Shown piece after piece: positions 11,274-23,478 of a DNA stretch of 64,000 nt. A model generated the notes under the pieces. It did not search any database. It had not been told where the DNA came from and saw nothing but the letters and a program-made list of their open reading frames with translations. Each line of letters begins with the position of its first letter. The stretch's first letter is position 1. A program made the translations under genes and the position numbers. The stretch comes from Lepas anatifera (lineage: Eukaryota; Arthropoda; Thecostraca; Lepadidae): contig JAOTON010000335.1 in assembly GCA_034440635.1 (NCBI GenBank), positions 364,501 to 428,500 of the forward strand. Direction: 5' to 3'.

Positions 11274-12310
11274 TTAACCCTCGCCCCACCGGGGGGCCAT
11301 CGATGGCCCCCCCTAAGGTTTTTCCGGGATAGCAGAAAAACGACGAGGCGCAGCACCGCGGTTGAGGGGTCTACCTCTCACTGCATCATTTTCCCATCAT
11401 CCCTGAAATTTTTTACCCCGGGTCACCCAAGGTCAGGTCACCAGACGAGGTCAACCAAGGTCACCTTACTTCACCTTTAGAGCTCTGTAAGAGCTACATT
11501 TCAAAGTCGATCGATTTGAAACTTCCTACACTTCATGACCCCTCCAGGGTCTACAAGGTGTATATCCGGGATTTTTCGATTTCGTGCCCTGAGGTCAGGT
11601 CACGAGGTGACCTCTCCCATTGGAAAAGCATGGGGAAAAGCTTTTTCATGATATAAAAGCCACAAAAATGATTGCAAATACTCAGACTGCTCAGAACAAC
11701 GTTTTTGGACACCCTTTCACGGATCCCAGGGGTCATATTTGCCCTTTGACTTTTCCAAGGTCATCCAAGGTCCCCAGAGGTCAAAAACAGTATTTTGACA
11801 ATAACTTTTGACTTAATTGAGCTAGAGCGGTGAAACAAACACCATCGTGTTTGTCTTGTCACTGGCTTTCATTTGATATACGGCAAGGTCACTTTTTGAC
11901 CTTTCGTGACCTCAGGTCATATTAGGTCACGAGGTGACCTCTGGCGGTCAAACCACTGGCGGGAGACCTTTATGTTCCACATAGCGGAAAAAGTACTGGC
12001 AATTTTCTATCAAATGTACTTTACCAGGCCTCAATAGCTCTAATGACATAAGAGTTATGCCCAGTTTGCTTAATCATTGCATATTTGAGTGAAAATAGCC
12101 GATCTTGACCTAATTTGACCTCTGGGGGTCAAACCATTGACCTGAGCACTAAAACATGCGAAGTAATTTCTTACTGAATTCACGCGAGCTTTCTATTGCA
12201 CTTTGCAGATTTGCGCTAACGCCCATATTTTCGGAGTTAGAGGGGGGGCCATCGATGGCCCCCCCGGTGGGGCGAAGGTGGCGCCGGACCCCCGGTGGGG
12301 CGCGGGTTAA
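11274..12310 (+). mobile_element. TTAA-flanked element, family A, with AGGTCA-rich body
   Basis: The element begins TTAACCCTCGCCCCACC and ends with the near reverse complement, GGTGGGGCGCGGGTTAA; the 22-base ends differ by one base. Just inside each end lies a GC-rich palindrome around GGCCATCGATGGCC. The body of about 900 bp has no coding frame but holds about 18 copies, by eye, of AGGTCA or its complement TGACCT, several paired (for example AGGTCACGAGGTGACCT near 11597 and 11933). A second copy lies in opposite orientation at 24333-25359. TTAA duplication points to a piggyBac-like source of transposition. Confidence 0.85.
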
Positions 12311-12464
12311 TAAAGCGGTACATAAATACTGACGGCAAATTTCACATTAGATTAGTCATCATTCTCTGTGTTCGTGGCTGGGCTCAGCACTGCAGTGATC
12401 GATCACAAGCGAACGGGTTAGAACTGGGTTAGTCACATTAGAGAAAGATGTAGAGACTAGAGAG

Positions 12465-12731
12465 ATGGCGAAGCTGAGCAGAAGAGCACCGGTTGGCGGT
12501 CGTTCACCACCACCAGGACCTATTGGTACATCATCCAGTGCAGTCTCCAACGAATCAAAGCACATAGTCAATATGCAGAGAAACAAACCAAACTGTAGAC
12601 AAAGTAAGCGGTTAATCACCACCACCGGCTGGCTATCGGACAAGTTGAAAGCTGCTGGCAGGTGGGCACGTCTAGATCAGAGAGAGAGAAGCGCATTCGA
12701 AAGCTGGTTAATCCCACCACCTACCAGGTGA
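12465..12731 (+). CDS. Weak candidate exon or small ORF, 88 codons
   Basis: An ATG at 12465 opens a frame beginning MAKLSRRAPVGGRSPPPGP and ending TTGWLSDKLKAAGRWARL and further basic sequence, with a TGA at 12729. A plausible donor, CCTACCAG before GTGAAC, lies at its end near 12726. The product would be basic, with no recognised domain, membrane segment or signal peptide. It lies antisense within an SLC20A intron, just right of a TTAA element. Chance is a serious alternative. Confidence 0.15.
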   Translation: MAKLSRRAPVGGRSPPPGPIGTSSSAVSNESKHIVNMQRNKPNCRQSKRLITTTGWLSDKLKAAGRWARLDQRERSAFESWLIPPPTR

Positions 12732-13725
12732 ACCAAGCATGAACTGTGCCTCGCGTCTGATGTCACTGCGGGCGGTCTCTTCCTCTGCAACAACCAGGGC
12801 AGCTGGTTTAAACGCTACAGCTCCCCGGCCGGGAAAATAGAGATGTGCACGGCTACTGGGACCGTAGATACCTAGAAGACAGAGTACACAGCACCCTACG
12901 CACCACCGCCGCAAGGGGAGGGGGGTGGCAGGTTCAGGGTCAGGTGGAATAGAGAAATGGTCAATCCGGTGCGGCTAGCACTATAACAGTGAGCTGAGTA
13001 CTGCCACGTTGGGTGAGTTTCGTTATAAAGGAACACAAATGTGACATGAAATGTGCCAAGATGCATTCCTTCTGTTGAGACGAGCAACATGCAATTCAAA
13101 CATAACACTTTGCTCGCTATTGAGACATTGTACAAAATAATAAATTAATAAAATGTGTAGGAACATTTAGAGCAGATCTATAACACACTGTGCCTTTCAT
13201 ATCAAACCTCCTCAACATCAAACCATTGAGTTAAGAGACATTTTCCCCAGCTTTCATCATCCCCGTATACCCCCTCCGGTCAGGGCGTCAGCTACGTATG
13301 CCCTCGGGGCAGGTTTTACGCCGGATCCATCTGAGCTTCCACTCTGTCGCAGCCCCGCTTCCGGAGCGCCTCAGGCCTTACACCCTCTGGCACTCTAGCT
13401 CAGCATCTCCCGGACCGTTATCTCGTGCTCCGGTGTTCAGTTGCAGCAGATGCCACTGCTATCAGTGCCGTCAGCATAGGTGCAGCCGTCCTCGTATTCG
13501 AGATTCGAGACGCTATATACATAATATCACGCTCCAGCGCATCCGGAATTATCCGGCGTCATGATTGGAGCGTTGTCTCCGTGGAGACGACGGGGTAACG
13601 AAGGGCAGCAGAAGATAATGGAGCGCAGGCGTGACGTGGATATCGGCCCCGAAAAAGCCTGTCTTTGAAGCTGAGTTCGAGGAAAGGCTGAATAGTTCGA
13701 GTGCCATCTGCGATTGTAATTTTAC
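12732..13725. other. Intronic stretch, nothing recognised
   Basis: No supported exon, RNA gene or bounded repeat was recognised. Open frames here are short and overlap on both strands. Confidence 0.45.
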
Positions 13726-13729
13726 AACC

Positions 13730-13910
13730 CAGGAGAGCTGTCGTAATGGCTAGTCGGTCTGCTTTCCCCGCGGCTGAGCCGGGTTCAAGGACGGGTAGAT
13801 TCCCTGGGAAAGAAGTGATTTCATCCCCCGAAACTTCTTCCAGCGGGGAGAGAGTTGGTGACGGTATGTGACACTGGTGGTTGGTGCGTTGGTAAGGGAC
13901 CAAAAATTAA
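13730..13910 (+). repeat. tRNA-derived SINE copy (family S1)
   Basis: The plus strand carries a tRNA-like head with the B-box-like GGGTTCAAGGACGGG near 13788. It then has the family body CAGCGGGGAGAGAGTTGGTG, and ends with GGTTGGTGCGTTGGTAAGGG and AAAAATTAAA. The block GAGAGTTGG(T/C)GAC followed by a G/T-rich end is shared with the copies at 42.0 and 63.7 kb. The head is decayed and not a tRNA gene. Confidence 0.7.
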
Positions 13911-14213
13911 ACAACTGGCGGAGGCGATACGCTCAATGCGTTTGAAGTTTGACCTGGCCCAGGGCGCCCTTTCCATTTTCAGCCCCAAGGAAAATGCTGT
14001 AAGTGAGGAGTGAGAAGGAATATTAACCATTATATGTAAGAGCCAATATCAGCTCTGGCTAGAGAAAAAGTGAAGCACGAATCCCGAGGAAGAAAGATGT
14101 GACACAGCGATAACCGGCGGATAAATTTCAGCCAACATTCTAGTCTTGGGCCACTCAAGGCCTTTGTGGGCCACATAAGGAAAACGTTACCTTCTATTCT
14201 ACAGTTTGTCTTT

Positions 14214-15056
14214 TTAACACGCGCATTGACGGGGGTCGGGTACCCGCCCCCTCGGATTTTGGAAGACAACATAAAAATGGCGGCGCGTAGCGCCGCCGTA
14301 CTTTGCATTCATTTCCTCTGATTATTTTTACAACTTTGGTTAAAATTTTAAGGTTAGGTCATCTCAAGTCAGGTCACCAGTACAGGCCAAATGACCTGAC
14401 CTCAAAAGTTTAAGATAGCACAAGTGAGAACACGGTGAACTTTTCCGATTGAAACTCATCACATAATGGGATCGCCGAGTTATCTAAAATTTGTTTCGGT
14501 ATTTTTATATCGATGACCTAAGGTCAGGTACGAGCCATGACCTCTCCATTGGAAATACATGTGAAAAATGGCTTTAACTGAATAACTCAGTAATGGATGG
14601 TGATAGAGCGTTTATTTTACATGCATTAAGTTGATGTCTTTGATGTTCTAATGATATGAATTCTGACATAATTGAACCTTGACCTGACCTCAGGTCAGAT
14701 CAAATCCCATATTTGACCCGATTTGATATAGCAAGGTCATATTAGCATTCGATTCGGCTTGCAGGGAGGATTCCAATGGTCTAAATTGTTTTTCTCTATC
14801 TTTACTTGTTCAGATGCAATGACCGAAAACCTTCATTTACATATTATCCCATGATGACATGTCTTGACCTCTAGTGACCTAATGTGTGACCTGAAAAAAT
14901 TCAAATATTTTCTATAGAGAAGTGGTTGGGCTACCCAACGCCGTTTACCGTGTTTCGCTATCTAGCGTGGTTTTTGGGATCATAGCGGGAGACGGGTACC
15001 CGCCCCTTCCCCGTCAAAGCAAAGGTGGCTCAGGCCCCCGTCAAAGTACGAGTTAA
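14214..15056 (+). mobile_element. TTAA-flanked element, family B, with AGGTCA-rich body
   Basis: TTAA lies at both ends (14214-14217 and 15053-15056). The left end reads TTAACACGCGCATTGACGGG. The right end, reverse complemented, reads TTAACTCGTACTTTGACGGG. A palindrome around GGCGGCGCGTAGCGCCGCC lies inside the left end, and GGGTACCCGCCCC lies near both ends. The body repeats AGGTCA/TGACCT (for example TGACCTGACCT near 14394). It has no coding frame. A close copy lies at 62067-62780. Confidence 0.85.
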
Positions 15057-15780
15057 CCAGTACCTATATTTCTTTAGTAACTTTTTTAAGCAACTTGAAA
15101 CGTTAAACATTGATTTTTAAGGAACTTCTCGTGGAATAAAACTGTTTTTAAACCCACATTTTGATCAGCGTATTGATTTAAAACTCGACATTAACGATAA
15201 GACTGCTCTATAATTGTTTCCAAAGTGGGAAGAGACCTTCCAAATGTTGTTCCCTAGCCCAAGAATCTAAGCAAAACGACTCGCAGTTGATACATTTACG
15301 CAGACCCACGGATGGGAAAAACAGCTTTACTGTTGAATGACATAGATAACGCGTGGTCTGCTGTAAGTCACGGCCTGGTACCACACATCTCGTCTTTGAT
15401 ATCACACTGTCACGTGACCAGACTTCCTGGTACCGATGCAACGGCCTTCACATGGAATGCCAACGATAACATTTACGGCCGTACTTTTCTGATGCACCCG
15501 GATATTTCGAAGGCGCCAGTACCTACACTCCGCTTATTGGCATTTTCATCACCATGCCTTATCGGGTAGCTGGAACCGACGAACTTCGTCGAACAGCTCT
15601 GACAGTTTGGCTGACTCATTTCGCCGTGACCGTAGCCATTTCGCGAATATACACAATGCAGCCAAATGGGCTATTTGCTTTCCAAACTTTGTGTAAATTG
15701 GCTTCCGTCTTGTAAACTTGATGGCCATGTGGTGACGCAGTTATGCGGAACATGTGGTCAGAGATCCAGTAGCCTGATGA

Positions 15781-16038
15781 CATAGGCGGATCCAGAGATT
15801 CTGATGGCAGGGGGCACTTCAACGAGGGATGCTATTTGGGCCAGAGGCGCCGATTCTCAAATTATGATCTATCGGATGAGCGCCAATTGACATCGTGTGG
15901 GCGCTTATACTTGCATTCTGAGAGGACGCGGTGAAAGGCGACGTTTCAGGGAGCGCTGCGGCGTTATGCAGGGTCACCGGGTCAGCTGATGGAGCGGAAC
16001 ACTTGCTCCGATTACCCAATCACCTACATCTGCCTATG
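15781..16038 (+). mobile_element. Short hAT-like element, CATAGGCGGATC family
   Basis: It starts CATAGGCGGATCCAGAGATT and ends TCTGCCTATG, the reverse complement of CATAGGCAGA. Internal blocks CTATCGGATGAGCGCCAATT and GTTTCAGGGAGCGC match the copy at 22222-22470. No clear 8-bp target duplication was found. There is no coding frame. Confidence 0.65.
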
Positions 16039-16467
16039 ACTGGTTTACACTAAGATGGGCGCAAAATGACCTAGCAGTCGAGGCGCCCTAAAACCCCAAA
16101 CAACAACAGACTGGTTGTTTTGTCCTTTATTTGGCTGAAACCCAAATAATTTTGATTCTGTAAGAATCTGTAGTCTGTGTTCTCTAATACGTGATAGGAT
16201 CGAATGAAATCCAAGCTACGAAAAAACACCAACAAAACAGGGCGACTGTCATTGCGTGACTGAGGCGTTAGCCATGCCGACTAACTGCGCGATAGGTAAG
16301 TATGACAAGACGAATACCTCAACAGATAACAAGACAAAATAATCACAGTAATCTTCTAACATCTGCACAAAACATCTAAATGTCACACTCGTCACTCAGT
16401 CCTGTGGCAATTCACTCTGTGTGCACGTGCGCCGTGAAAGCAGAGGTCGCAGGAGGGCGGCACTTAC

Positions 16468-16587
16468 GTTTGATCTGCCGACGGAGCTTGGGGACCAGCA
16501 GCAGCTGGATGGCGACCGCCACCAGAACGCCGCAGCCGACCGAGATGACCACCACCGCCCAGATGGGCAGCTTGTGCAGGTACAACA
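16468..16587 (-). CDS. SLC20A: SLC20A exon, membrane helix before the large cytoplasmic loop
   Basis: This 120-bp exon encodes LYLHKLPIWAVVVISVG followed by a hydrophobic run and the basic end VPKLRRQIK. It is the last helix before the large cytoplasmic loop of PiT proteins, and the arginine/lysine cluster marks the cytosolic face. The acceptor on the minus strand is GCCGGCAG and the donor is a consensus GTAAGT after ATC-AAA-C. Both boundaries are phase 1. Joined to the exon at 4144 the codon becomes CAT (His). That junction is in frame but falls in the fast-evolving loop, so an extra exon in the 12.3-kb intron is possible. Confidence 0.93.
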
Positions 16588-16599
16588 CTGCCGGCAGAT

Positions 16600-17035
16600 T
16601 GGAGACGGTTGAAATGGTGCGGGGTACACAGAAAGAATTTATTACAAGGTACAAGCTTAAAATTGTGTTTCTACAAGTTTTACCATTGCACAACAATAGT
16701 TGCACCGTAGTTCAATTACCGAAGTAAAACAACCCTGGTTACGTCACTAGCATAAAGCAATGCAATTACTACGGAACGACAACCTTGCCTTGTGCCACAA
16801 TAGTGCGCTCCTCGTTCATACCTGGTTCATACCTTTCTTGCGCACCAGCGCTGCACTAACTGAATACTAGGCGTTGTAGTGACATTGTAAATAGCTGGTA
16901 GGTAAAGCTAGGGCGTTGTTGCACTCTTGCTCGGCCATTATCGTTTGACTATGGTTTCAAATACCTGCTCGGGTTACGGCCGCCATCTTGCTTTCTGTTT
17001 ACCCATCGAGGGGCTCTAGAGTACCGAGCATTAGT
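16600..17035. other. Intron next to an SLC20A exon, nothing recognised
   Basis: This is intron upstream (in transcript order) of the 16468-16587 exon. No repeat boundaries or further exons are recognised. Confidence 0.45.
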
Positions 17036-17640
17036 CTCGCGGGGGGGCTCCGAATGTTGATTTGGGGCCCCCGAACATCGGTGTCGAGTTACTTCTGAGA
17101 AAAGCGCAAGGCTGGGCGTAAGGGTGCCCCCAAGCCTGATCTAAGTGGGACCCGGGGCTTGGTGTGGGGGCGCCCACGTATCCACAGGGTCGGGATTATA
17201 GGTATGGGGAGAAAAAAATATTTGTGGGGGCCAACAAAAAATGACCCCGGCGGGCCCCGGGATAAAGGAGAGGGAAAAAAAAATTGGAGGGACAAAAAAC
17301 AAAAAAAAAACCCCAGAGTCAGTCTCAGAAGCCCCTGAAAATTCTTTCTCAGGGCGTCCCAAGTCGGCCTCAGGGCTCCGCCCTGAGAGTCGGTCTCAAG
17401 GCCCCCAAAAGTAGATTTCAGGGGGTCCTTGAGAGTTGGTCTCAGGGGACCCCAAAATTCGGTCTCAGAGGGTCCCGAGAGTCGGTCTCAGGGGGCCGAG
17501 CTAGTCCCAGGGGTCCCCAGAGAGTGGTTATCAGGGCCCCGCGACAGTCTATTTCAGGGGGCTCCGTGAGAGTCAGCCTCAGAGAACACCAAGAGTCGGT
17601 AAAGGGGACCCCGACAGTCGGTCTCGGGGGACCCACCTGT
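17036..17640 (+). repeat. Degenerate minisatellite array, about 30-bp unit, first block
   Basis: From about 17320 units of roughly 28-32 bp follow the pattern GAGAGTCGGTCTCAGGGGG with CCCC between, diverging by substitutions and small indels. The 17036-17300 part is GC-rich with A-runs and only faintly repetitive. The same unit forms the much longer block at 19021-20430. Open frames through it are by-products of the repeat. Confidence 0.75.
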
Positions 17641-19020
17641 AGAAGGCGCTCAGTGCCCTTTCCGGCCCGCTACCCAGGGGTGGGGCGGCGGGTGCCTGTG
17701 GAGAGCGATAGGGTGCCAGGGGAAGCGCCCCCTGTACATCGGCTGAGGCCGTCGATGGTGCTAAGTGTTACGGGAACAACTATTTGTCGCTGGCGGCGTT
17801 AGTCCGACCCACAAGCTGGGCGAGCGGAGTAGTGGTTTGGTGTTAGATTTGTGAGGTGCGGTTTAAGGAAAAAAACAGAGGTGAGCAGAGGAGCTATAAA
17901 GCGGGGGACGGGAGATCTGGAGGGGTTGTGGGATTTGGCAGCCGAAGTACGGGCTGCCGTATAAGCGGGGCGAGTGACCTTGAGTCGTGAGACGGCATTT
18001 TCGTAGCGTTGTGTGATTGGCCAGTTTGTGGAGGCTTCTCTGCGATTAGGTTCGTGGGCCTTGCGTCAGTAAGTAGTTCTGTTTTTTCGGTGTTCGATAA
18101 GACGAATTTCATTAGCCCACGGAAAAATTGTTGAGTGAAAATGACGACTGGCCTGATTACTTTATATTTCTAAAGTGCAGTTAGCTTCTTGAGTATTAGT
18201 TAAATTGCAAGTATTTGATGGATGAGTATGGAGGTTCAGCGGTAGCAATTCTGGATTGAAAATTGTTTTGATCAACAGCGTATTTTATTTCGGAGCAAAA
18301 GTAAGTTGAAAAATAGGTAAAATTGATGATATGTACGTTAAATTTATGACAAATGTGTCGATAATAGCAATAGAGATCGTATTCAAGTATTGTTGGAAAC
18401 CTATGACCTTATATTTAGCTTTTAACGTGATTGTTTACTTTTGAGAGTTTCGCCGCACCCGCGCCATTGTAGTTTTCCATTGTTTTTGAAGGTACTCGGG
18501 CCGCCGTATGATGAGACGGCGGCTCGCTTGAGGCGGATAGCAACGAGGGGTACCGGACATCGCCCAGCACCGGAATTAAGCTGGTATGGCCAGGTTTTTA
18601 CACTTAAACGTGGTGGAAAGTGTACTCGAGCTGTGGTTGTAGCAGATGTTGAAGCAGTTGAGGTAGCATGTGCTGAAGCAGGCGACGTAAAAGTGTTGAA
18701 GCGGATGATGTAAATTGGGGCAGAGGACAAGTGTGTATTTGTTTGGACTTGGGGTTGGGGGTTGCGTGGGTTTTTAACGAGGGTATTTAGCGAGGGTTTA
18801 GATCAGAGTCAGGGGTGATGAGTGCTAACGCGGACGCCCTCGGCAGAACGGTGTTTGCTACAATTATGGGGATGCTGCGAGGGCAGGTGGCGTGAGGAGG
18901 GGAGCAGAAATACAGCAGCACCAGTGACAGCTCGTTGTTTCGGCGATGAACCCGGGAGGGCAGCAGCTGGTCCGGAGAGGGACCAGCCGTGGCCGCTACG
19001 CCACCCCCCCCTCCCGAGAT
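17641..19020. other. Non-repetitive stretch between two blocks of the same array
   Basis: This roughly 1.4-kb stretch separates the two minisatellite blocks and does not itself show the 30-bp unit. It contains a short triplet-like run near 18640-18710 (GTTGAAGCAG, GCTGAAGCAG, GTTGAAGCGG). It has no recognised exon or element ends. Confidence 0.45.
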
Positions 19021-20430
19021 TCTATCTCATGGGCCTCAAGAGTTGGTTTCAGGGGACACTGAAAATTGGTATCAGGGAGCCCCGAGAGTCAGTCTCAGGG
19101 GCTCCGAGCTAGTCCCAGGGGCCCCCAAAGTGTGGGTCTCAGGGCCCAGCGAAAGTCTATTTCAGGGGGCCCCTTGAGAGCCAGTCTCAGAGAACCCCAA
19201 GAGTCGGTCAAGGGGACCCCGAGGGTCAGTCTTAGAGGAACCCCGAGAATCGGTCTCCAGGGGGCCCATAGTCTTACCGGAGTCTCTCAGGAGTCAATAT
19301 TTACTTTCAGGTGGCCCCGAGAGTTAATCTGGGGGTCCGAGAGTTAGTCTCATTTGATCCGCAGAGTGCTGGTCTCAGGAGGCCCCCGAGGGGTAATCTT
19401 GGTAACCCTCGAGATTTAGCCTCAGGCTGTGCCCCCGAGTTCTTGCATAAGGGGCCTCGAGAGTCAATCTCAGGGAGCACCCAAAAGTTAGTCTCCGAGT
19501 ACTCTCGGGAGTTAGTCTCAGGGACGTCCGAGAGCTAATTTTGGGGCTTTGAGAGTAATTCCCAGAGGTGCTCCCGAATTTTGGTCTCACGGACCCCGAG
19601 TTAGCCTTCGGCATCTGAGGGCTAATCTGGAATTCTGAGAGACAGTCTCAGGAGTGCCGTGCCAAAGACTCAGTCTCAGGGGTGCTTCCACACCTTCCAC
19701 CTCGAGTGTTAGTCTCAGGGGACGCCCCAGGGTTAGTCTCAGAGGGCCGTTGGAAGTCATTCCCAGTCCCCCCCTCTCCACCCCAGAGACAGCCTCAGGG
19801 AATCCCCAAGAGCTAATCTGGATGGCCCCGAGAATCAGTCTCAGCCCCCCACCCCCAGAGCAAATTTGGGGAGCCCGATAATTAGTCCCAGAGGTGCTGC
19901 GGATAACTAATCTAAGGAGCCCCGAGAGATTCTCAAGGGCCCCCAATTTTGATCAAGAAGCGCCGTGAATCAGTCTCCGAGACCCCCTGAGATCTAATCG
20001 GGAGAGGGGCCAGAAATTAACCTTGTGAGTGCCGCCAAGTGTTGGTCTTAGGCGGCCCCAGAGCTAGTCTCAGGTCCCCCAAGAACTGATCTCGGAAGTC
20101 CGAGTTATTTTCAGGGGACCTTTCAGTTCTATTGTAAGGAGGGCCGGAGAGCTAATCTCAGAGATCCGACAATTAGTCTCACGAGGTCTCCAGGAGTTAG
20201 TCTCAGGGGTCCCCTGAGGCTGCCCTCAGGTGTCCCCGAGAGCTAGTCTCGGCGAGCATTCCTCCCCTTCCTCCCCCCGGCTCAGAGTTATCCTCAGGCC
20301 CCATGAGAGTAAGTTCCAGGGGGTTCCAGTAGGTAGTCTCATGGTACCCCAAAATGTTGGTTTTGGGGGACGTAAGTACTGATTTGCGGGAAAGGTGTTG
20401 TTTTCGGGGGTCCTTAGATACTGGTTTCGC
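19021..20430 (+). repeat. Degenerate minisatellite array, about 30-bp unit, main block
   Basis: About 1.4 kb is made of some 45 units of roughly 30 bp with the core GAGAGT(C/T)AGTCTCAGGGG followed by a C-rich joint. Neighbouring units differ considerably, so the array is old. It lies in the SLC20A intron between the exons at 16.5 and 23.7 kb. The many open frames on both strands come from the repeat and are not genes. Confidence 0.85.
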
Positions 20431-22221
20431 GCCATGTGAAGTGCTAGGCCCCTGGGGATCTCTGCTCGATCCAGAGGGCAGGGGGAGGGGGCGGTGGGTG
20501 GTGGTCCTGGATGGCTTAACAATACAAGCAATACAAGCATAGCAATACAAGCCCTCTACAAAGACCCAAAGTCCAAGGAACAAAGTTCCCCAAAGTCCAC
20601 CTATCAGAGATCCGAAGTCCAAGGAAGTACGCACCTCCCCAAGCCCCGGGATCTCCAACCAATGGCTAGGGAGGAGTAAGTGAGCGGTTTCATCAGTAGG
20701 ACCGTCCATGGAATAGGTTTTATATAGCATCTGGAGCACACTCCTATATCCCTTTTATTGAGCGTCCTTTTTCCTTTCCATTTCTTTTAGATTTTAGAAT
20801 ATAATCCAGAGATATCGCTTGAGATCCAAGGCTCAAAGAAGATTTTTGAAAATCATATGCCTCGGAAAAATGTATCTATGCCCATTGCGTACCAAAAAAG
20901 ACAAATTGAAACATGTCGATCAGGCACCATTACCGAAGGAAATGCAAAATTTAATCTAGTTTTAGCATCCATAATAGCAAATCGAACAGGGAATTCGGCA
21001 CTTCAGCTGATTTTCAATCTATTAGCTTAATCCCAATAACTACCGTCCTAATGATTCTAAAATAAACAACTTTCAAATATTTTCGTAGGAAACCAGACAA
21101 ACAACGGCAATGACAGAAATCGACGAGCATAATTCCCCCAAAAAATAGGTATAAAAGGTTGAAAATAACAATGACAGAGTGATTCGAGGCGATAGATATC
21201 TCAGGCGCCTACTGTTTTGGCAATTTGCTCATTTACAACATAGCAAGGGTAAGAAAGAAACTGGTGAGTTCATAAGGATCTTTCCGCGGAATAGACGTTA
21301 TATGACGTCCGGAACACACTACCATATCCCTTGTATTTTTATTCATTTTTTCCATTTCTTTGGAAATTTTCTGATTGAAGAGTTCATGAATTCGAAACCC
21401 GGAAAGAATTGGTAATCATTTCCTGTAGAAGACCATTTCTTCGTACTCAAAACGACTGACCTTCCATAACTTCATGCCTGATTACCAGAGTGAGTTGAGG
21501 TAGAGTCAGGTTTAACATCATGTACGCAGCAACATTTAATTTCCCGAAATATGCCACAAAGCCGTTTATATATCCACGCTGCCATATAGATATGGGCCAG
21601 CCTTAATATTTTTTGGCCCAAATTTACCAACACTTGGTCGGATCAAGAAAAATCAAACTATAAACAAAATACGAACAAACACTTAAAACGGCATAGCAAA
21701 ATTTCCGTCGTGTAAATGTTATAATGCCAAAATATTATACGACAAATATAGGAGATGAGCCCGGCTACTAAGGGGCCCCCGGCCTTGGGCCCCCGAAGGT
21801 AGTCGGACACCCCCTTGGCCGAATCCTGGCTACGCCCTGCCGGCAGGCAGGGGGCAGTTGGTGATGGTGCAGTTGCAAAGGAATCACTAATAGGCGTAGT
21901 TCATAAATTACGTCACCCAAGAGAGGGTAAGGAGAAGGAGCCGGCCACAGCCAGCGTTATCAAACGTTACGCATGGGTTTGACAAACGTTGCATTTGAAT
22001 AGCGGTGACAAAAACGACAAAAATATGCGTTTTGTTACTTATGGACGTCTCAAATGTGCAACGTATGCATGTATTTATACGTACACACTTTCCCATCACC
22101 GCATCTTGGAAATAATTGTCAGCAGAACCTGGAAATAAAAAGTACAGGGAATTCGCTTCCACCTCGGACTAGTTTTCTCCAATTCTTGTAATATCTTAAG
22201 CTTTTTACCTGTATCGAGCTG
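20431..22221. other. Intronic stretch with a weak direct repeat
   Basis: The segment near 20683-20795 resembles that near 21255-21370: both run from a GGAATAG block through a TATATAGCATC/TATATGACGTC block to CCATTTCTTT. A CAATACAAGC cluster near 20518-20555 recurs in style near 36315. No exon or bounded element is recognised. Confidence 0.4.
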
Positions 22222-22470
22222 CATAGGCGGATCCAGGATTGCCGATCGGGGGTGGCACCTTCCCGGGGGGGCGCCATCCGGTCCGGGGGTGCCACTTTTG
22301 ACCGGCAAAACCTATCAGATGGGCGCAAAATCCTATCGGTGGGCGCCGATTTTCGCATCCTAGGGAGGTGGGAAGCAACATTTCAGGGGGGCGCCGTGAC
22401 CATTTCAGGGAGCGCCGAGGGTCGATCGGGGGAGGCACGTGCCCCCCTTGCCCCTCCTGGATCTCCTATG
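22222..22470 (+). mobile_element. Short hAT-like element with 8-bp target duplication, CATAGGCGGATC family
   Basis: The 249-bp element starts CATAGGCGGATCCAGGA and ends TCCTGGATCTCCTATG, giving imperfect terminal inverted repeats. It is flanked by TCGAGCTG on the left and TCGGGCTG on the right, matching at 7 of 8 bases, as expected for an aged hAT-type 8-bp duplication. The body is GC-rich with repeated GGGCGCC blocks and no coding frame. Related copies lie at 2655, 15781 and about 58966. Confidence 0.8.
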
Positions 22471-23478
22471 TCGGGCTGAGACATTGACTGGCAGGAGCTT
22501 TTGTAATGCTTTGATGGCGTACATCTTAGGGCTCAAGTAATTTATTCGGATTAAGCCCTAAACTAAACTATGGATGTTTTTACCTATAAAAACACAATGC
22601 GTTATTGGCTTTCGATTATGCCATTTTTATATATTCATCTTCGTTTTGACAGAACGCTGGTAAACAAGCTATTCGAGTATGCGTCGAAAGGCATAAAAAT
22701 ATACAGACTGTAACAAAATACTCGTTTGGAAGCATACTTTTCGCGTCGTGAGCATATCAAAACGGGGGCTGAATAGAAATGGCAGGAAAATTCCACTTCT
22801 ACCCACCATTAACTTTATTGGTTCCGGATCGGAGTGATAACTATGGGGATTATACTAGATACATGTCAATTAAAGTATTCAAGTGCTGGTACCATACATG
22901 ATTGTTGGTAGTAATGAGAATAGTTCCTCGTTGATTTACTTCATTTTGCTTTTGGCATCGTCATAAATCATTGTGTAACACCGCCAGAAACGGAATCCCG
23001 ATCAAGTGCTCCTTGACACAAAATCGCCGAGGCTGGCAGCGGTACCAGGTGCCCAGACCCGGGAGCAGTGTTAGCAAATGGAGCACGTGCCAACACGGCT
23101 TCTGATGGTGACATGCGCCGGGTGTAAGTATAATCCATGTGTTATCCAACACTTCACCTATTGGCGGGTTATAAACCTGTTGTTCACAACCACTGGTGAT
23201 TGTTCTGCACAACTGAAGCAAACAAGACTCGTAAAATTGTGATCTGACATCAATAGGCTTCTTTCCGAGGAATTTGATTTGAATTGTAACAGGCTTGACA
23301 TGCAAACATAAAACCAAAGCTTCTGCCTGACACTCTAGGTAATGTCTTTTCAGTTCGCTATTCTAATGCTCATTCCCTTGGCAATGAATAATCGACATAA
23401 CAGCTGAAGGCAATGTCATCAACACAACACGTCAGGCAACTCACTGATGAAAACACATGCTCTGCTATCCGTACACCA

